Below, in pieces: positions 8,790 through 18,394 of a DNA stretch of 64,000 bases. Position numbers and translations under genes: made by a program. The stretch is from Limnobaculum eriocheiris (GTDB lineage Bacteria > Pseudomonadota > Gammaproteobacteria > Enterobacterales > Enterobacteriaceae), in the NCBI RefSeq assembly GCF_021010575.1, contig NZ_JAJNAG010000002.1:1-64000 (forward strand). The letters are read 5' to 3'. The notes below the pieces were generated by a model. That model was not told where the DNA came from. It did not search any database and worked only from the letters and a program-made list of their open reading frames with translations. The number at the start of each line of letters is the position of its first letter. Position 1 is the first letter of the stretch.

Positions 8790-8846
8790 TTAGTCAAGGT
8801 CGCACATATCACAGTTGATACATTTTTTTGTGATCAGTAAAGCCAT
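8790..8846 (-). pseudogene. yfhL: Truncated yfhL 5' end
   Basis: The minus strand reads MALLITKKCINCDMCDLD and a stop. The first 15 codons match intact yfhL at 5771 except for K8 in place of R8, with several synonymous differences. Homology breaks off after the third cysteine codon. In E. coli yfhL is divergent from the pgpC side, so this position looks like the ancestral yfhL start, cut from its body by insertion of the island. Confidence 0.8.
8800..8822. repeat. Right copy of the 23-bp direct repeat (putative attR)
   Basis: Exact copy of 5725-5747 in the same orientation. The two copies enclose 3,052 bp that include the tailspike gene, both LexA-like boxes and the integrase-like remnant. 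Confidence 0.55.
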
Positions 8847-9032
8847 GCCATAAATATCTTAAGTTCGGACGGGGGATTATACGCTTGCCCCAGGTTGATA
8901 CCAATGGTTTATTCTTTTTCATCAGCGATAAAAAGTGCAATAAACGGTATACTCACTACACATGTTGCTGAATCGCGGGATATTCACAGGCAGCAGACTC
9001 GTTTTTTAGCCAGAAAATTTTCAGGAGTCAGT

Positions 9033-9674
9033 GTGTCAGAGAATCAATCACAACAGAGGAACGTATTTTTCGATCTGGATGGAACATTGCACCAGCAGGA
9101 TCTGTTTGGTTGTTTCCTTCGCTATATGATTCGTCGCCTGCCGGCTAATCTGGTTATTCTGATACCTCTGCTGCCGATCATTCTTTTAGGATTATTGATT
9201 AAAGGACGCAATAGCCGCTGGCCAATGAGCCTGATGTTGTGGGCGATAACCGCAGGCCAAAATGAAGCTCGGCTGAAATGGCTGGAGCAGCAGTTTATTC
9301 AAAATTTTCGTCAGGATGTTGTACCTTTTCCCGTTGTGCAGGGGCGTCTGGCGGAATATCTGAACGATGAGAACACGCAGGTATGGCTATTGACGGGTTC
9401 GCCTCAGCGTCTGGTTGAAGCGGCTTATGCGGACTCTTTTTTTCTGGAAAAAGTGATTTTAATCGGTAGTCAGATGACAAGTCGCTATGGCGGCTGGGTT
9501 ATTGATATGCGCTGTTTAGGCAAGCAGAAAGTTATTGAACTGGAACAGCGTTTGGGTAAACCGCTGTCGCTATACAGTGGTTATAGTGACAGTATTCAGG
9601 ACGATCCGGTGCTTGCCTGCTGCCAACACCGCTGGCGAGTGGATGAGCAGGGTAATCTTAAAGAGCTGGAATAG
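9033..9674 (+). CDS. pgpC: Phosphatidylglycerophosphatase C
   Basis: HAD-superfamily phosphatase, 213 aa (211 in E. coli), that removes phosphate from phosphatidylglycerophosphate to give phosphatidylglycerol. Motif I is FFDLDGTLHQQD near residue 15. A hydrophobic membrane segment (PANLVILIPLLPIILLGLLI) follows. Motif II is LTGSPQ and the C-terminal Asp region is SGYSDSIQDDP. The frame is open back to 8895, but GTG 9033 is preceded by AGGAG at five to six bases and matches the family start, so I prefer it. It forms a pair with tadA. Confidence 0.92.
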   Translation: MSENQSQQRNVFFDLDGTLHQQDLFGCFLRYMIRRLPANLVILIPLLPIILLGLLIKGRNSRWPMSLMLWAITAGQNEARLKWLEQQFIQNFRQDVVPFPVVQGRLAEYLNDENTQVWLLTGSPQRLVEAAYADSFFLEKVILIGSQMTSRYGGWVIDMRCLGKQKVIELEQRLGKPLSLYSGYSDSIQDDPVLACCQHRWRVDEQGNLKELE

Positions 9675-9691
9675 CCATCGGTTACCGATGG
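9675..9691 (+). other. Short perfect hairpin between pgpC and tadA
   Basis: CCATCGG / CCGATGG with a TTA loop starts on the base after the pgpC stop codon. There is no T-run, so it is not a canonical terminator. It may stabilise the upstream message or lower tadA expression. Confidence 0.5.
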
Positions 9692-9718
9692 TAGTAATTA
9701 ATATAAAAGGTAGAGTAA

Positions 9719-10225
<507 letters not shown>

Positions 10226-10240
10226 CTAGCGTATTAACTG

Positions 10241-11734
10241 TCAGTTTGGTTCCTCAGGTATTGGTTGCCTGAGCTGAACTTGATTGGGCTTAATGGCAGG
10301 ATAAGATTTACCCAACTCAGCGTCTTGTTTTGAGATTTCCTGTGCTTTTGCGAGCTGACGGTCTTTTTCCTGCAGATAGCCTTCCAGACTAAGTTGATAA
10401 CGGCGAATATTTTCAACAAACTGATAAGCCTGATAGCCGCGCGCATAGCCATAGCGGGTTTTACTGTAATATTGTTTTTGCGTCAGCATGGTCAGGCGTT
10501 TCTTTACATCCACCCAACTGTCCGGATTTCCCCCTTGCTGCGCCGTCAGGCTTCGGGCATCCAGCATATGAGCATATCCCATGTTATAGGCAATCAGGGC
10601 AAACCAGATTTTTTCCTCTTCGGGGACGCGATCCGGAATTTTTGTCATCAGTTGTTCCAGATAAGTTAGCCCCCCACGAATGCTTTGCTCGGGATCCAGA
10701 CGATCGGTAACACCCAACGAGTCGGCGGTACTACGGGTAAGCATCATAATACCACGTACACCAGTTGCCGACGTCGCCGTCGGGTTCCAATGGGATTCCT
10801 GATAAGCAATGGCTGCCGCCAGACGCCAGTCTATTCCTTTGGCATATTTCTCAAACAGAGGCTTTAAACCGGGAAGCGTATTATCAATAGCATTTAAAAA
10901 GGTTTTGGTGTCCACATAATCAAATTCACCCACGTGCCCCAGATATTTCTCTTCCAGCTTGGCCAGTGTGCCATCTTCATTAATCTGATTGAAGAAGTTC
11001 AGCATGGCAGCATCAAGGCTATTGTCTGCCGTTTTACGCACATACCACATGACAGGCTCTTCTTCCGTAATATCGAAAGCGACAGCCAGGTTAGGGTAGA
11101 CCCGCTGAACCATAGCAATAGTGACTGAGTCGGCAATGGTATAGTCCAGTTTTCCGTCTGCTACCTGTTTTAACAGATCGACAGAAGAGTCGGATTGCGT
11201 TGCACCCCAGCTAAGGTTTGGATATTTACTCTTTTTCAATTGATGCATGGTAGATATGCTGGCAGCACCGGCCACTACGGTTAGCTTACCTTTAAGATTA
11301 TTCAGCGATTGAGGTTTAGGGGTGTTTTGTCGATAGACCAACTGTTGTGAAACAGAATAGTAGGCGGGGCCCACATTCAGGTTTTTCATACGTTCAGGGT
11401 TAAAGATAAGACCCGCAGCCAGCATATCGGTTTCACCACTTTCTAACTGAGTAAACAGGCTGGTAACGTTGTGTTCGGTTTCTATATTTAATTTAACGCC
11501 AAGATAGTCGGCAAACAGTTTAGCCAGCTCATAGTCAAGGCCGTCCGTCCCGGTACTACTTTGATAGTAGTAGGGAGTCACGTTGAGCGTGGCAACATTG
11601 AGTACGCCTCGTTGCTTAATTTTCTGTAATTGAGTGCTGTTATCGCCGCGCCATTGCAGCGTTGGCCACATGGCCAGCGCCAGTAGCAGAGTTACAACAC
11701 CAATAAACAGATAGTTAATCTTTAATGGCTTCAA
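10241..11734 (-). CDS. mltF: Membrane-bound lytic murein transglycosylase F
   Basis: Outer-membrane-associated enzyme that cleaves the MurNAc-GlcNAc bond of peptidoglycan, forming 1,6-anhydro ends. An N-terminal hydrophobic segment (8-24) is followed by a family 3 solute-binding regulatory domain (about 40-268). The SLT catalytic domain contains Glu313 in QESHWNP, then GVRGIMML and [13 protein letters not shown]. The usual LxxC lipobox is not seen, as in E. coli MltF. 497 aa against 518; the difference is in the non-conserved C-terminal tail. It is divergent from purL. Confidence 0.95.
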   Translation of the reverse strand: MKPLKINYLFIGVVTLLLALAMWPTLQWRGDNSTQLQKIKQRGVLNVATLNVTPYYYQSSTGTDGLDYELAKLFADYLGVKLNIETEHNVTSLFTQLESGETDMLAAGLIFNPERMKNLNVGPAYYSVSQQLVYRQNTPKPQSLNNLKGKLTVVAGAASISTMHQLKKSKYPNLSWGATQSDSSVDLLKQVADGKLDYTIADSVTIAMVQRVYPNLAVAFDITEEEPVMWYVRKTADNSLDAAMLNFFNQINEDGTLAKLEEKYLGHVGEFDYVDTKTFLNAIDNTLPGLKPLFEKYAKGIDWRLAAAIAYQESHWNPTATSATGVRGIMMLTRSTADSLGVTDRLDPEQSIRGGLTYLEQLMTKIPDRVPEEEKIWFALIAYNMGYAHMLDARSLTAQQGGNPDSWVDVKKRLTMLTQKQYYSKTRYGYARGYQAYQFVENIRRYQLSLEGYLQEKDRQLAKAQEISKQDAELGKSYPAIKPNQVQLRQPIPEEPN

Positions 11735-11988
11735 ATAGGGTTCTCTAAATCAGGTGAATTTTTTTGCTGAATACGAATAGAGTTAAACATTCATGGGCTT
11801 TGAAATCACTCTAATTTGGGTTATCTCGTATAGCTGCTTATCGTTTGATAATAAATGGAATTCTCGGTTAATTTTGTATCAGGAAAAAGATAAGCCTGAA
11901 TCTATAGACAGGCATTTTGCTTAACTAAAGACAACATAGCAAATACTATGTTTTATCGGATTGGTTATTCGGGTTAAAAATAATAGCT

Positions 11989-12004
11989 ACGCAAACGGTT
12001 TCGT
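11989..12004. promoter_or_regulatory. PurR operator of purL
   Basis: ACGCAAACGGTTTCGT matches the PurR consensus ACGCAAACGTTTGCGT at 14 of 16 positions. It lies where the -35 region should be, with a perfect TATAAT at 12022-12027. Repression by PurR plus hypoxanthine or guanine is expected, as in E. coli. Confidence 0.85.
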
Positions 12005-12021
12005 CATTGAGTTTGATTCTC

Positions 12022-12027
12022 TATAAT
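12022..12027 (+). promoter_or_regulatory. -10 element of the purL promoter
   Basis: Consensus TATAAT, 17 bp downstream of the PurR box that covers the -35 region. It implies a leader RNA of about 125 nt before the purL start codon. Confidence 0.7.
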
Positions 12028-12055
12028 AGGCGCAGTTTTTTCCGCTTAAGCCTTA

Positions 12056-12137
12056 GAGGCCATCACAATAGGCGGTTTTCCGGGGTTGTACTGAATATGA
12101 GACCGATTGCGATTAAAGTCCCTATTGTGATGGCTTC
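12056..12137 (+). promoter_or_regulatory. Long hairpin in the purL leader
   Basis: GAGGCCATCACAATAGG (12056-12072) pairs with CCTATTGTGATGGCTTC (12121-12137). The 17-bp stem has 14 continuous Watson-Crick pairs plus one G-U and two more closing pairs, around a 48-nt loop. It ends 22 nt before the ATG. No T-run follows, so it is not a simple terminator. It could affect translation, mRNA stability or an RNase III cut. I do not recognise it as a known riboswitch. Confidence 0.75.
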
Positions 12138-12159
12138 TTTAGACCAGAGAAATTCTACT

Positions 12160-15100
12160 ATGGAAATTTTGCGTGGCTCACCTGCGTTATCTGCTTTTCG
12201 TATCAATAAGTTACTGTCACTTTGTCAGGACCACCAACTGCCGGTTAGCGATATCTATGCTGAATATGTGCACTTTGCGGACTTGATCACACCACTGTCA
12301 GAAGATGAACTGACAAAGTTAAAACGGTTGCTGAAATATGGTCCATCACTGGCAGAACATGAGCCACAAGGTCGACTGTTATTGGTGACACCAAGGCCGG
12401 GAACGATTTCGCCCTGGGCATCAAAAGCCACGGATATTGCACATAACTGTGGGCTATCGCAGATCCACCGTCTGGAGCGGGGTATTGCCTACTATATTCA
12501 GGCAAAAGATCTTTCTGAATCTCAATGGCACATTTTGTCCGGTTTACTCCACGATCGGATGATGGAATGCGTGTTTACGCAACCGCAGCAAGCGCAAGCG
12601 TTGTTTTCTCAGCATCAGCCTGCGCCATTTATCGTGGTTGATGTACTTAATGAAGGTCGACAGGCGCTGGAAAAGGCAAATGAAAAGCTGGGGCTGGCGC
12701 TGGCTCCTGATGAAATTGATTATTTATTGGATGCTTTTACTGGTTTACAGCGTAATCCAACCGATATTGAGCTTTATATGTTTGCTCAGGCTAACTCTGA
12801 GCACTGTCGGCATAAAATCTTTAATGCTGACTGGGTGATTGATGGTAAAACTCAGCCAAAATCACTGTTTAAAATGATTAAGAATACCTATGAGCAGACG
12901 CCGGACTATGTTCTGTCTGCTTATAAAGACAATGCCGCTGTAATGGAAGGTTCCGAAGTTGGGCGTTTCTTTGCTAAACCTGATAGTGGGGTTTATGACT
13001 ATCATCAGGAAGCGGCGCATATATTGATGAAGGTAGAAACTCACAACCACCCGACGGCTATTTCACCATGGCCGGGGGCGGCAACAGGTTCCGGTGGTGA
13101 AATCCGTGATGAGGGTGCAACCGGTCGGGGGGCGAAACCAAAAGCGGGCCTGGTTGGTTTTTCGGTCTCTAACCTGCGTATCCCTGGTTTTGAACAACCA
13201 TGGGAGCAGGACTTCGGGAAACCGGACCGTATTGTTAACGCGCTGGATATTATGACCGATGGGCCGCTTGGTGGTGCCGCATTTAATAATGAGTTTGGTC
13301 GTCCGGCTTTATTAGGTTATTTCCGCACCTATGAAGAGCAGGTGAATAGCCATAATGGTCTGGAACTGCGTGGTTACCATAAGCCCATTATGTTAGCGGG
13401 TGGTATTGGTAATATTCGGGCCGACCATGTACAAAAAGGTGAAATTACCGTTGGTGCCAAACTGATTGTGCTGGGTGGACCCGCAATGAATATTGGCCTT
13501 GGCGGCGGCGCGGCTTCCTCAATGGCTTCTGGCCAGTCTGATGCAGATCTGGATTTTGCATCAGTGCAGCGTGATAACCCAGAAATGGAGCGTCGCTGTC
13601 AGGAAGTGATCGATCGCTGCTGGCAACAGGGTGATGACAACCCCATTCTGTTTATTCATGATGTTGGTGCCGGTGGCTTATCTAACGCAATGCCTGAACT
13701 GGTCAGCGATGGTAACCGTGGCGGTAAGTTTGAACTACGCGACATCCTTAACGATGAACCGGGAATGAGCCCATTAGAGGTTTGGTGTAACGAATCACAG
13801 GAACGTTATGTTCTGGCAGTAGCGCCAGAAAAATTAGCGCTGTTTGATAGCCTGTGTCGCCGCGAACGCGCGCCTTATGCGGTAATCGGTGAAGCAACGG
13901 AAGAAAAGCAGCTTACCCTTCACGATTGTCATTTTGATAACGACCCTATCGATCTTCCATTAGATGTCCTGTTGGGTAAAACTCCGAAGATGGTTCGGGA
14001 TGTCAAAACACTAAATAACTCGTCTCAACCGCTGGTAAAAGCAAAGATATCGTTGGAAGAGGCGGTTAATCGCGTATTGCACCTGCCAACGGTAGCAGAG
14101 AAAACTTTCCTGATCACTATTGGCGATCGCTCAGTAAGCGGTATGGTTGCCCGCGACCAAATGGTTGGCCCATGGCAAATTCCGGTTGCAGATTGTGCGG
14201 TAACTACAGCCAGCTACGACAGCTATTATGGCGAAGCCATGTCTTTAGGTGAACGCGCACCGGTTGCATTATTGGATTTTGCAGCTTCAGCTCGTTTGGC
14301 CGTGGGGGAAGCTTTAACCAATATTGCGGCGACTCAAATCGGTGAACTGAAGCGTATTAAGCTTTCCGCTAACTGGATGGCCGCCGCGGGTCACCCGGGG
14401 GAAGATGCCGGGCTGTATGCTGCGGTAAAAGCTGTTGGCGAGGAGTTGTGCCCGGCGTTGGGCATCACTATCCCGGTGGGTAAAGATTCGATGTCAATGA
14501 AAACCCGCTGGCAGCAGGCGGGTGAAACCGTTGAGATGACTTCGCCACTGTCTCTGGTGATCACGGCTTTTGCCCGAGTGGAGGATGTACGTAGTACCGT
14601 GACTCCACAATTGCATGTTGGTGAAGATAATGCATTACTGCTTATCGATCTTGGTGAAGGGCGAAATGGGCTGGGTGCAACAGCATTAGCGCAGGTATAT
14701 CGTCAATTAGGTGATAAGCCAGCAGACGTACACAACGCAGACAAGCTGGCGGCTTTCTTTAATGCTATGCAGGCGTTGGTTACCAGTCGTTCACTTCTGG
14801 CATATCACGACCGCTCTGACGGTGGATTAATAGTGACGCTGGCGGAAATGGCATTTGCTGGTCACTGTGGATTAAACGTTGATTTGCAATCGCTGGATAG
14901 CGATATGTTATCTGTGCTGTTTAATGAAGAGCTGGGCGCGGTGATTCAGGTTTCTCAGCAGAAGCTTGCGGAAGTTCAGGCTTGCCTGGCATCGTTTGGA
15001 TTAACTGATTGTGTGCATCATATTGGTTGCGCAGTGTCAGGCGATGAGATCGATATTTGTTATGGCGAGAAGTCTGTATATAAGCAAAGTCGCCAGACAT

Positions 15101-16047
15101 TGCGTATATGGTGGGCGGAAACAACATGGCAGATGCAACGGCTGCGTGATAACCCTGACTGCGCCGATATGGAGCATCAGACAAAACAACTGGCGAATGA
15201 TCCTGGTCTGAATATCAATCTGAGCTTTGATGTTAAGAATGATATTGCAGCACCTTATATTGCTAAACAGGCGCGCCCTCGGGTTGCGGTGTTGCGTGAA
15301 CAAGGGGTGAACTCTCATGTTGAGATGGCCGCCGCTTTCCATCGTGCAGGATTTGATGCCATTGACGTACATATGAGCGATTTACTGTCGGGAAGTATTC
15401 AACTGGATGGCTTCCATACGCTGGTAGCCTGTGGTGGCTTCTCTTACGGTGACGTCCTGGGAGCCGGAGAAGGATGGGCGAAATCAGTCCTGTTTAATAA
15501 CCGGGTGCGGGATCAGTTTGATGCGTTCTTCAATCGTCAGGATACGCTCTCTCTTGGCGTATGTAATGGCTGCCAGATGATGTCTAATCTGAGTGAGTTG
15601 ATCCCGGGCACTGAACACTGGCCGCGTTTTGTTCGCAATTTATCAGAACGGTTTGAAGCGCGCTTTAGCCTGGTAGAAGTGACCCGTAGTCCATCATTAC
15701 TATTACAGGGGATGGAAGGTTCGCGCTTACCGATTGTGGTATCTCATGGCGAAGGTCGGGTCGAAGTGCGTGATGCGCAGCATCTGGCGGCGTTAGATCA
15801 ATCCGGTCTTGTCTCTATGCGCTATGTGGATAATTTCGGTCAGGTGACGGAGCACTATCCGGCTAACCCGAATGGCTCACCGAAAGGAATTACGGCCATC
15901 ACCAATCGGGATGGGCGCATTACCCTGATGATGCCTCATCCTGAGCGTGTTTTCCGTACGGTGAGCAACTCCTGGCATCCTGCGGAATGGGGCGAAGATG
16001 GTCCATGGATGCGATTATTCCGTAATGCGCGGAAGCAGCTTGGTTAA
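12160..16047 (+). CDS. purL: Phosphoribosylformylglycinamidine synthase
   Basis: Fourth step of purine synthesis: FGAR + glutamine + ATP to FGAM. Single-chain large PurL, 1,295 aa, the same length as in E. coli when started at ATG 12160 (the frame is open 51 codons earlier). Order of parts: N-terminal PurS-like domain, linker, two AIR-synthase-like ATPase halves ([36 protein letters not shown] near 300-340) and a C-terminal class I glutaminase. The glutaminase nucleophile is C1135 in [11 protein letters not shown], and the His-Glu pair lies in MMPHPERV. The RBS is weak. A PurR box and a leader hairpin precede it, and a terminator follows. Confidence 0.98.
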   Translation: MEILRGSPALSAFRINKLLSLCQDHQLPVSDIYAEYVHFADLITPLSEDELTKLKRLLKYGPSLAEHEPQGRLLLVTPRPGTISPWASKATDIAHNCGLSQIHRLERGIAYYIQAKDLSESQWHILSGLLHDRMMECVFTQPQQAQALFSQHQPAPFIVVDVLNEGRQALEKANEKLGLALAPDEIDYLLDAFTGLQRNPTDIELYMFAQANSEHCRHKIFNADWVIDGKTQPKSLFKMIKNTYEQTPDYVLSAYKDNAAVMEGSEVGRFFAKPDSGVYDYHQEAAHILMKVETHNHPTAISPWPGAATGSGGEIRDEGATGRGAKPKAGLVGFSVSNLRIPGFEQPWEQDFGKPDRIVNALDIMTDGPLGGAAFNNEFGRPALLGYFRTYEEQVNSHNGLELRGYHKPIMLAGGIGNIRADHVQKGEITVGAKLIVLGGPAMNIGLGGGAASSMASGQSDADLDFASVQRDNPEMERRCQEVIDRCWQQGDDNPILFIHDVGAGGLSNAMPELVSDGNRGGKFELRDILNDEPGMSPLEVWCNESQERYVLAVAPEKLALFDSLCRRERAPYAVIGEATEEKQLTLHDCHFDNDPIDLPLDVLLGKTPKMVRDVKTLNNSSQPLVKAKISLEEAVNRVLHLPTVAEKTFLITIGDRSVSGMVARDQMVGPWQIPVADCAVTTASYDSYYGEAMSLGERAPVALLDFAASARLAVGEALTNIAATQIGELKRIKLSANWMAAAGHPGEDAGLYAAVKAVGEELCPALGITIPVGKDSMSMKTRWQQAGETVEMTSPLSLVITAFARVEDVRSTVTPQLHVGEDNALLLIDLGEGRNGLGATALAQVYRQLGDKPADVHNADKLAAFFNAMQALVTSRSLLAYHDRSDGGLIVTLAEMAFAGHCGLNVDLQSLDSDMLSVLFNEELGAVIQVSQQKLAEVQACLASFGLTDCVHHIGCAVSGDEIDICYGEKSVYKQSRQTLRIWWAETTWQMQRLRDNPDCADMEHQTKQLANDPGLNINLSFDVKNDIAAPYIAKQARPRVAVLREQGVNSHVEMAAAFHRAGFDAIDVHMSDLLSGSIQLDGFHTLVACGGFSYGDVLGAGEGWAKSVLFNNRVRDQFDAFFNRQDTLSLGVCNGCQMMSNLSELIPGTEHWPRFVRNLSERFEARFSLVEVTRSPSLLLQGMEGSRLPIVVSHGEGRVEVRDAQHLAALDQSGLVSMRYVDNFGQVTEHYPANPNGSPKGITAITNRDGRITLMMPHPERVFRTVSNSWHPAEWGEDGPWMRLFRNARKQLG

Positions 16048-16068
16048 TCGCGCATCATCGAATAACGG

Positions 16069-16092
16069 AAAGGCGACAAAGTCGCCTTTTTA
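16069..16092 (+). terminator. Intrinsic terminator after purL
   Basis: AAAGGCGAC / GTCGCCTTT stem with an AAA loop and a T-run, 22 nt after the stop codon. Confidence 0.9.
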
Positions 16093-16156
16093 ATCGCATG
16101 AAAAATAAGGGTTCTCTTATTACTGTTGGTAAATGCAGACAATTGATGCAATAAGC

Positions 16157-16284
16157 TGTCTCAAATAAGAGACATATAATCATTTGATTTTATTGGATAA
16201 TAAAATGCATGTGAAACAGTGTCGGTTTTTAGAGACAGATCGGACAAATATTCACCTTAAGGCTAGTGTCGTGAAATTGTGCGC
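16157..16284 (+). promoter_or_regulatory. GlrR activator-binding sites upstream of glmY
   Basis: GlrR is known to bind TGTC-N10-GACA. Two perfect matches occur at 16157-16174 and 16220-16237. A third, half-conserved site (TGTC at 16267 with GCGC in place of GACA at 16281-16284) follows. Three sites upstream of a sigma-54 promoter is the arrangement reported for enterobacterial glmY. Confidence 0.85.
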
Positions 16285-16313
16285 ATAATAGAATTAAAAT
16301 ATAACCTGTTGTT

Positions 16314-16326
16314 TATCAATTAATTA
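16314..16326 (+). promoter_or_regulatory. IHF site between GlrR sites and glmY promoter
   Basis: TATCAATTAATTA fits the IHF consensus WATCAANNNNTTR exactly. It is placed between the activator sites and the sigma-54 promoter, where DNA bending would bring GlrR to the polymerase. Confidence 0.75.
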
Positions 16327-16344
16327 TGGTTGTTTTTTTAAATG

Positions 16345-16360
16345 TGGCACGCTATGTGCA
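16345..16360 (+). promoter_or_regulatory. Sigma-54 promoter of glmY
   Basis: TGGCAC-N5-GTGCA matches TGGCAC-N5-TTGCW at all but one base. The -24 GG is at 16346-16347 and the -12 GC at 16358-16359. This predicts a start at about 16371-16373, exactly where homology to the GlmY 5' end begins. Confidence 0.85.
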
Positions 16361-16371
16361 TTATCTTATGC

Positions 16372-16555
16372 GTCGCTCATTCACCTTTTTATGTCAGAAC
16401 CCAATTTGCGGTACTACATAAGCCTTAGAATGATGCCAAAGCCATGGTACCTATCGTCTACCAACCCGATATTCACTGCTTCGGCAGCTTATCAAACATC
16501 AGACGACACGTTGAGTGAGGTGCCAGCCTGTGTCAGGTTGTGATGAGTTTTCTGT
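16372..16555 (+). ncRNA. glmY: Small RNA GlmY
   Basis: The start GTCGCTCATTCACC, then TTATGTCAG...CTACATAAG forming the first stem-loop, agrees with E. coli GlmY as I remember it. A later ACACGTTGAGTGAGGTGCC segment resembles the shared GlmY/GlmZ 3' part. Position between purL and glrK is that of E. coli glmY. GlmY sequesters RapZ, sparing GlmZ from RNase E cleavage and so raising glmS translation. The 3' end is uncertain: the processed form should end near 16520, a weak hairpin lies at 16531-16573, and the only strong terminator is at 16733-16768. Confidence 0.8.
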
Positions 16556-16671
16556 TATTAACAGCATTTCATCAATTATTGACACATATGGATGTTATTC
16601 GTCAGGTCTATCGATGCCAGGTTATACCTCCATCACTTTGAAGACGAAAATTCAGGACATCCACGTATTTC

Positions 16672-16700
16672 TTCCGAAGGATGTTTCCCATCCTTCGGGA
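16672..16700 (+). other. Strong hairpin downstream of GlmY
   Basis: CCGAAGGATG (16674-16683) pairs perfectly with CATCCTTCGG (16689-16698) around TTTCC. No T-run follows. It lies between GlmY and the next terminator, so it may belong to a longer GlmY precursor or to a second small RNA. A consensus TTGACA at 16579-16584 has no good -10 partner. Confidence 0.6.
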
Positions 16701-16732
16701 ACTCACGTATCAACAAGTAAACGAAATTCGTT

Positions 16733-16768
16733 AAGCACTTACCATACTTGGTTAAGTGCTTTTTTTTT
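16733..16768 (+). terminator. Intrinsic terminator between glmY and glrK
   Basis: AAGCACTTA / TAAGTGCTT stem with an 11-nt loop and nine consecutive T. It is the first canonical terminator downstream of the glmY promoter, about 395 nt from its start. Confidence 0.92.
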
Positions 16769-16963
16769 GGGTTGCGATCTGCCTGGCAAACGGATTAATG
16801 CAGAAAAGCTTGAAAGTTGTTTTTGAGTTATTATGCCGCTAATGGATAAATGCATAACTACCTTAATGTAAGAAAATCTTTGGCAAAATCGGTTAAAGAA
16901 CTATTTTCTTTCCTCAGGGTCAGTTAGCATCGTTACCGATTGATTTATCGTGAGAGTATCAGG

Positions 16964-18388
16964 TTGAAAAATTTGAGCCGTTTTCCTCATTCCCTTCGTC
17001 AACTGGTGTTACTGGCATTCTTGCTGGTGCTATTACCATTGCTGATTTTGGCTTATCAAGCCTATAAAAGCCTGGATTTGCTCAGTGAGCAGGCAGCGGA
17101 TATTAACAATACTACTCTGAAAGATGCGCGACGTAGCGAAGCAATGACTAATCTGGCCTTAAGTATGGAGCGCAGCTATCGGCAATATTGTGTACTGGGT
17201 GATAAAACGTTAGAGACGCTCTATCTCAACCAGCGCCAGCAGTACGCTGAAATGTTAGATATGCACGCAGCAATTATCCCTGACCAAAATTATTATAAAA
17301 CCCTTAAACAACAACAGACCGGGTTGGCGGAGATTCACTGTAAGAATAGCGGGCCAAATGAGGAATCATCGATATTATTGGAGCAATTCTCCAAAGCAAA
17401 CGCGGATATGGTTCAGGCTACGCGAGCAATTATCTTCTCTCGCGGTGAGAAATTACAGCAAGCTATTGCTGATAAAGGCTACTTCTTCGGGCAACAGGCT
17501 CTGTTGCTTTTCTTACTCAGCGTGTTTTTAGTCTTCCTGTTTACCCGCATGATTATCGGGCCAGTGAAGCGAGTTGAGCGTATGATTAACCGTCTGGGGG
17601 AAGGAAAATCCCTGAGCAGCCTCACCGCATTTAAAGGTCCGCGTGAAATCCAGTCGTTGGCACAACGTATTGTCTGGCTGAGTGAACGCCTTTCGTGGCT
17701 GGAGTCGCAACGTCATGAGTTTTTGCGGCATATCTCTCATGAGCTGAAAACACCGTTGGCCAGTATGCGCGAAGGTACGGAGTTATTACTCGATCAGGTT
17801 GTTGGGCCATTAACGGACGACCAAAAAGAGGTGGTGTCTATACTGGATAACAGTAGCCGACACTTGCAGCAGCTTATTGAACAGCTACTGGACTACAACC
17901 GTAACCAGACCGATGTTCGCACAGAAAAAGAGCATCTCGAGCTACAGGTTATGGTTTCAGCGGTAATTTCCGCCCATAGTTTGCCAGCTCGGGCTAAACT
18001 TATGCGCACAGAATGTCAGTTAGCATTGAGCCATTGTTGGGCGGAATCGGTATTATTAATGCGTGTTCTTGATAATCTCTATTCCAATGCAGTGCACTAT
18101 GGCGCGGAATCCGGTACCATTTGGGTTATTAGCCGTCAGGTTGGGCAGTCTATTCAGATAGATATCGCCAATACCGGAGAAAAAATCCTGCCCCAGGAAA
18201 AAACGATGCTGTTTGAGCCGTTTTATCAGGGGAGCCGCCAGAGAAAAGGGGCGGTAAAAGGCAGTGGCTTAGGACTGAGCATTGCCCGTGATTGTATCCG
18301 CCAGATGGACGGTGAATTGTTGCTGGTCGATGTAGACTATGCAGATGTGTGCTTTCGAATTGAATTACCGTTAACTGCCGAGAAGTAA
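16964..18388 (+). CDS. glrK: Sensor histidine kinase GlrK (QseE)
   Basis: Inner-membrane histidine kinase that phosphorylates GlrR; also described as QseE. Two transmembrane helices (about 15-35 and 175-195) bracket a periplasmic domain of some 140 aa. A HAMP-like linker follows. The H-box is FLRHISHELKTPLASMREG, the N-box NLYSNAVHY and the G-box GSGLGLSIA. The frame has a possible TTG at 16940, but TTG 16964, preceded by GAGAG at seven bases, aligns with the E. coli start (MK...SLRQLV) and gives 474 aa. The use of TTG suggests low expression. It is the first gene of glrK-qseG-glrR. Confidence 0.93.
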   Translation: MKNLSRFPHSLRQLVLLAFLLVLLPLLILAYQAYKSLDLLSEQAADINNTTLKDARRSEAMTNLALSMERSYRQYCVLGDKTLETLYLNQRQQYAEMLDMHAAIIPDQNYYKTLKQQQTGLAEIHCKNSGPNEESSILLEQFSKANADMVQATRAIIFSRGEKLQQAIADKGYFFGQQALLLFLLSVFLVFLFTRMIIGPVKRVERMINRLGEGKSLSSLTAFKGPREIQSLAQRIVWLSERLSWLESQRHEFLRHISHELKTPLASMREGTELLLDQVVGPLTDDQKEVVSILDNSSRHLQQLIEQLLDYNRNQTDVRTEKEHLELQVMVSAVISAHSLPARAKLMRTECQLALSHCWAESVLLMRVLDNLYSNAVHYGAESGTIWVISRQVGQSIQIDIANTGEKILPQEKTMLFEPFYQGSRQRKGAVKGSGLGLSIARDCIRQMDGELLLVDVDYADVCFRIELPLTAEK

Positions 18389-18394
18389 TGCATA

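Noticed and set aside
16515-16826. A 103-codon open frame between glmY and glrK
   Set aside because: It overlaps the GlmY 3' part and the terminator at 16733-16768, has no RBS and no protein-like composition.
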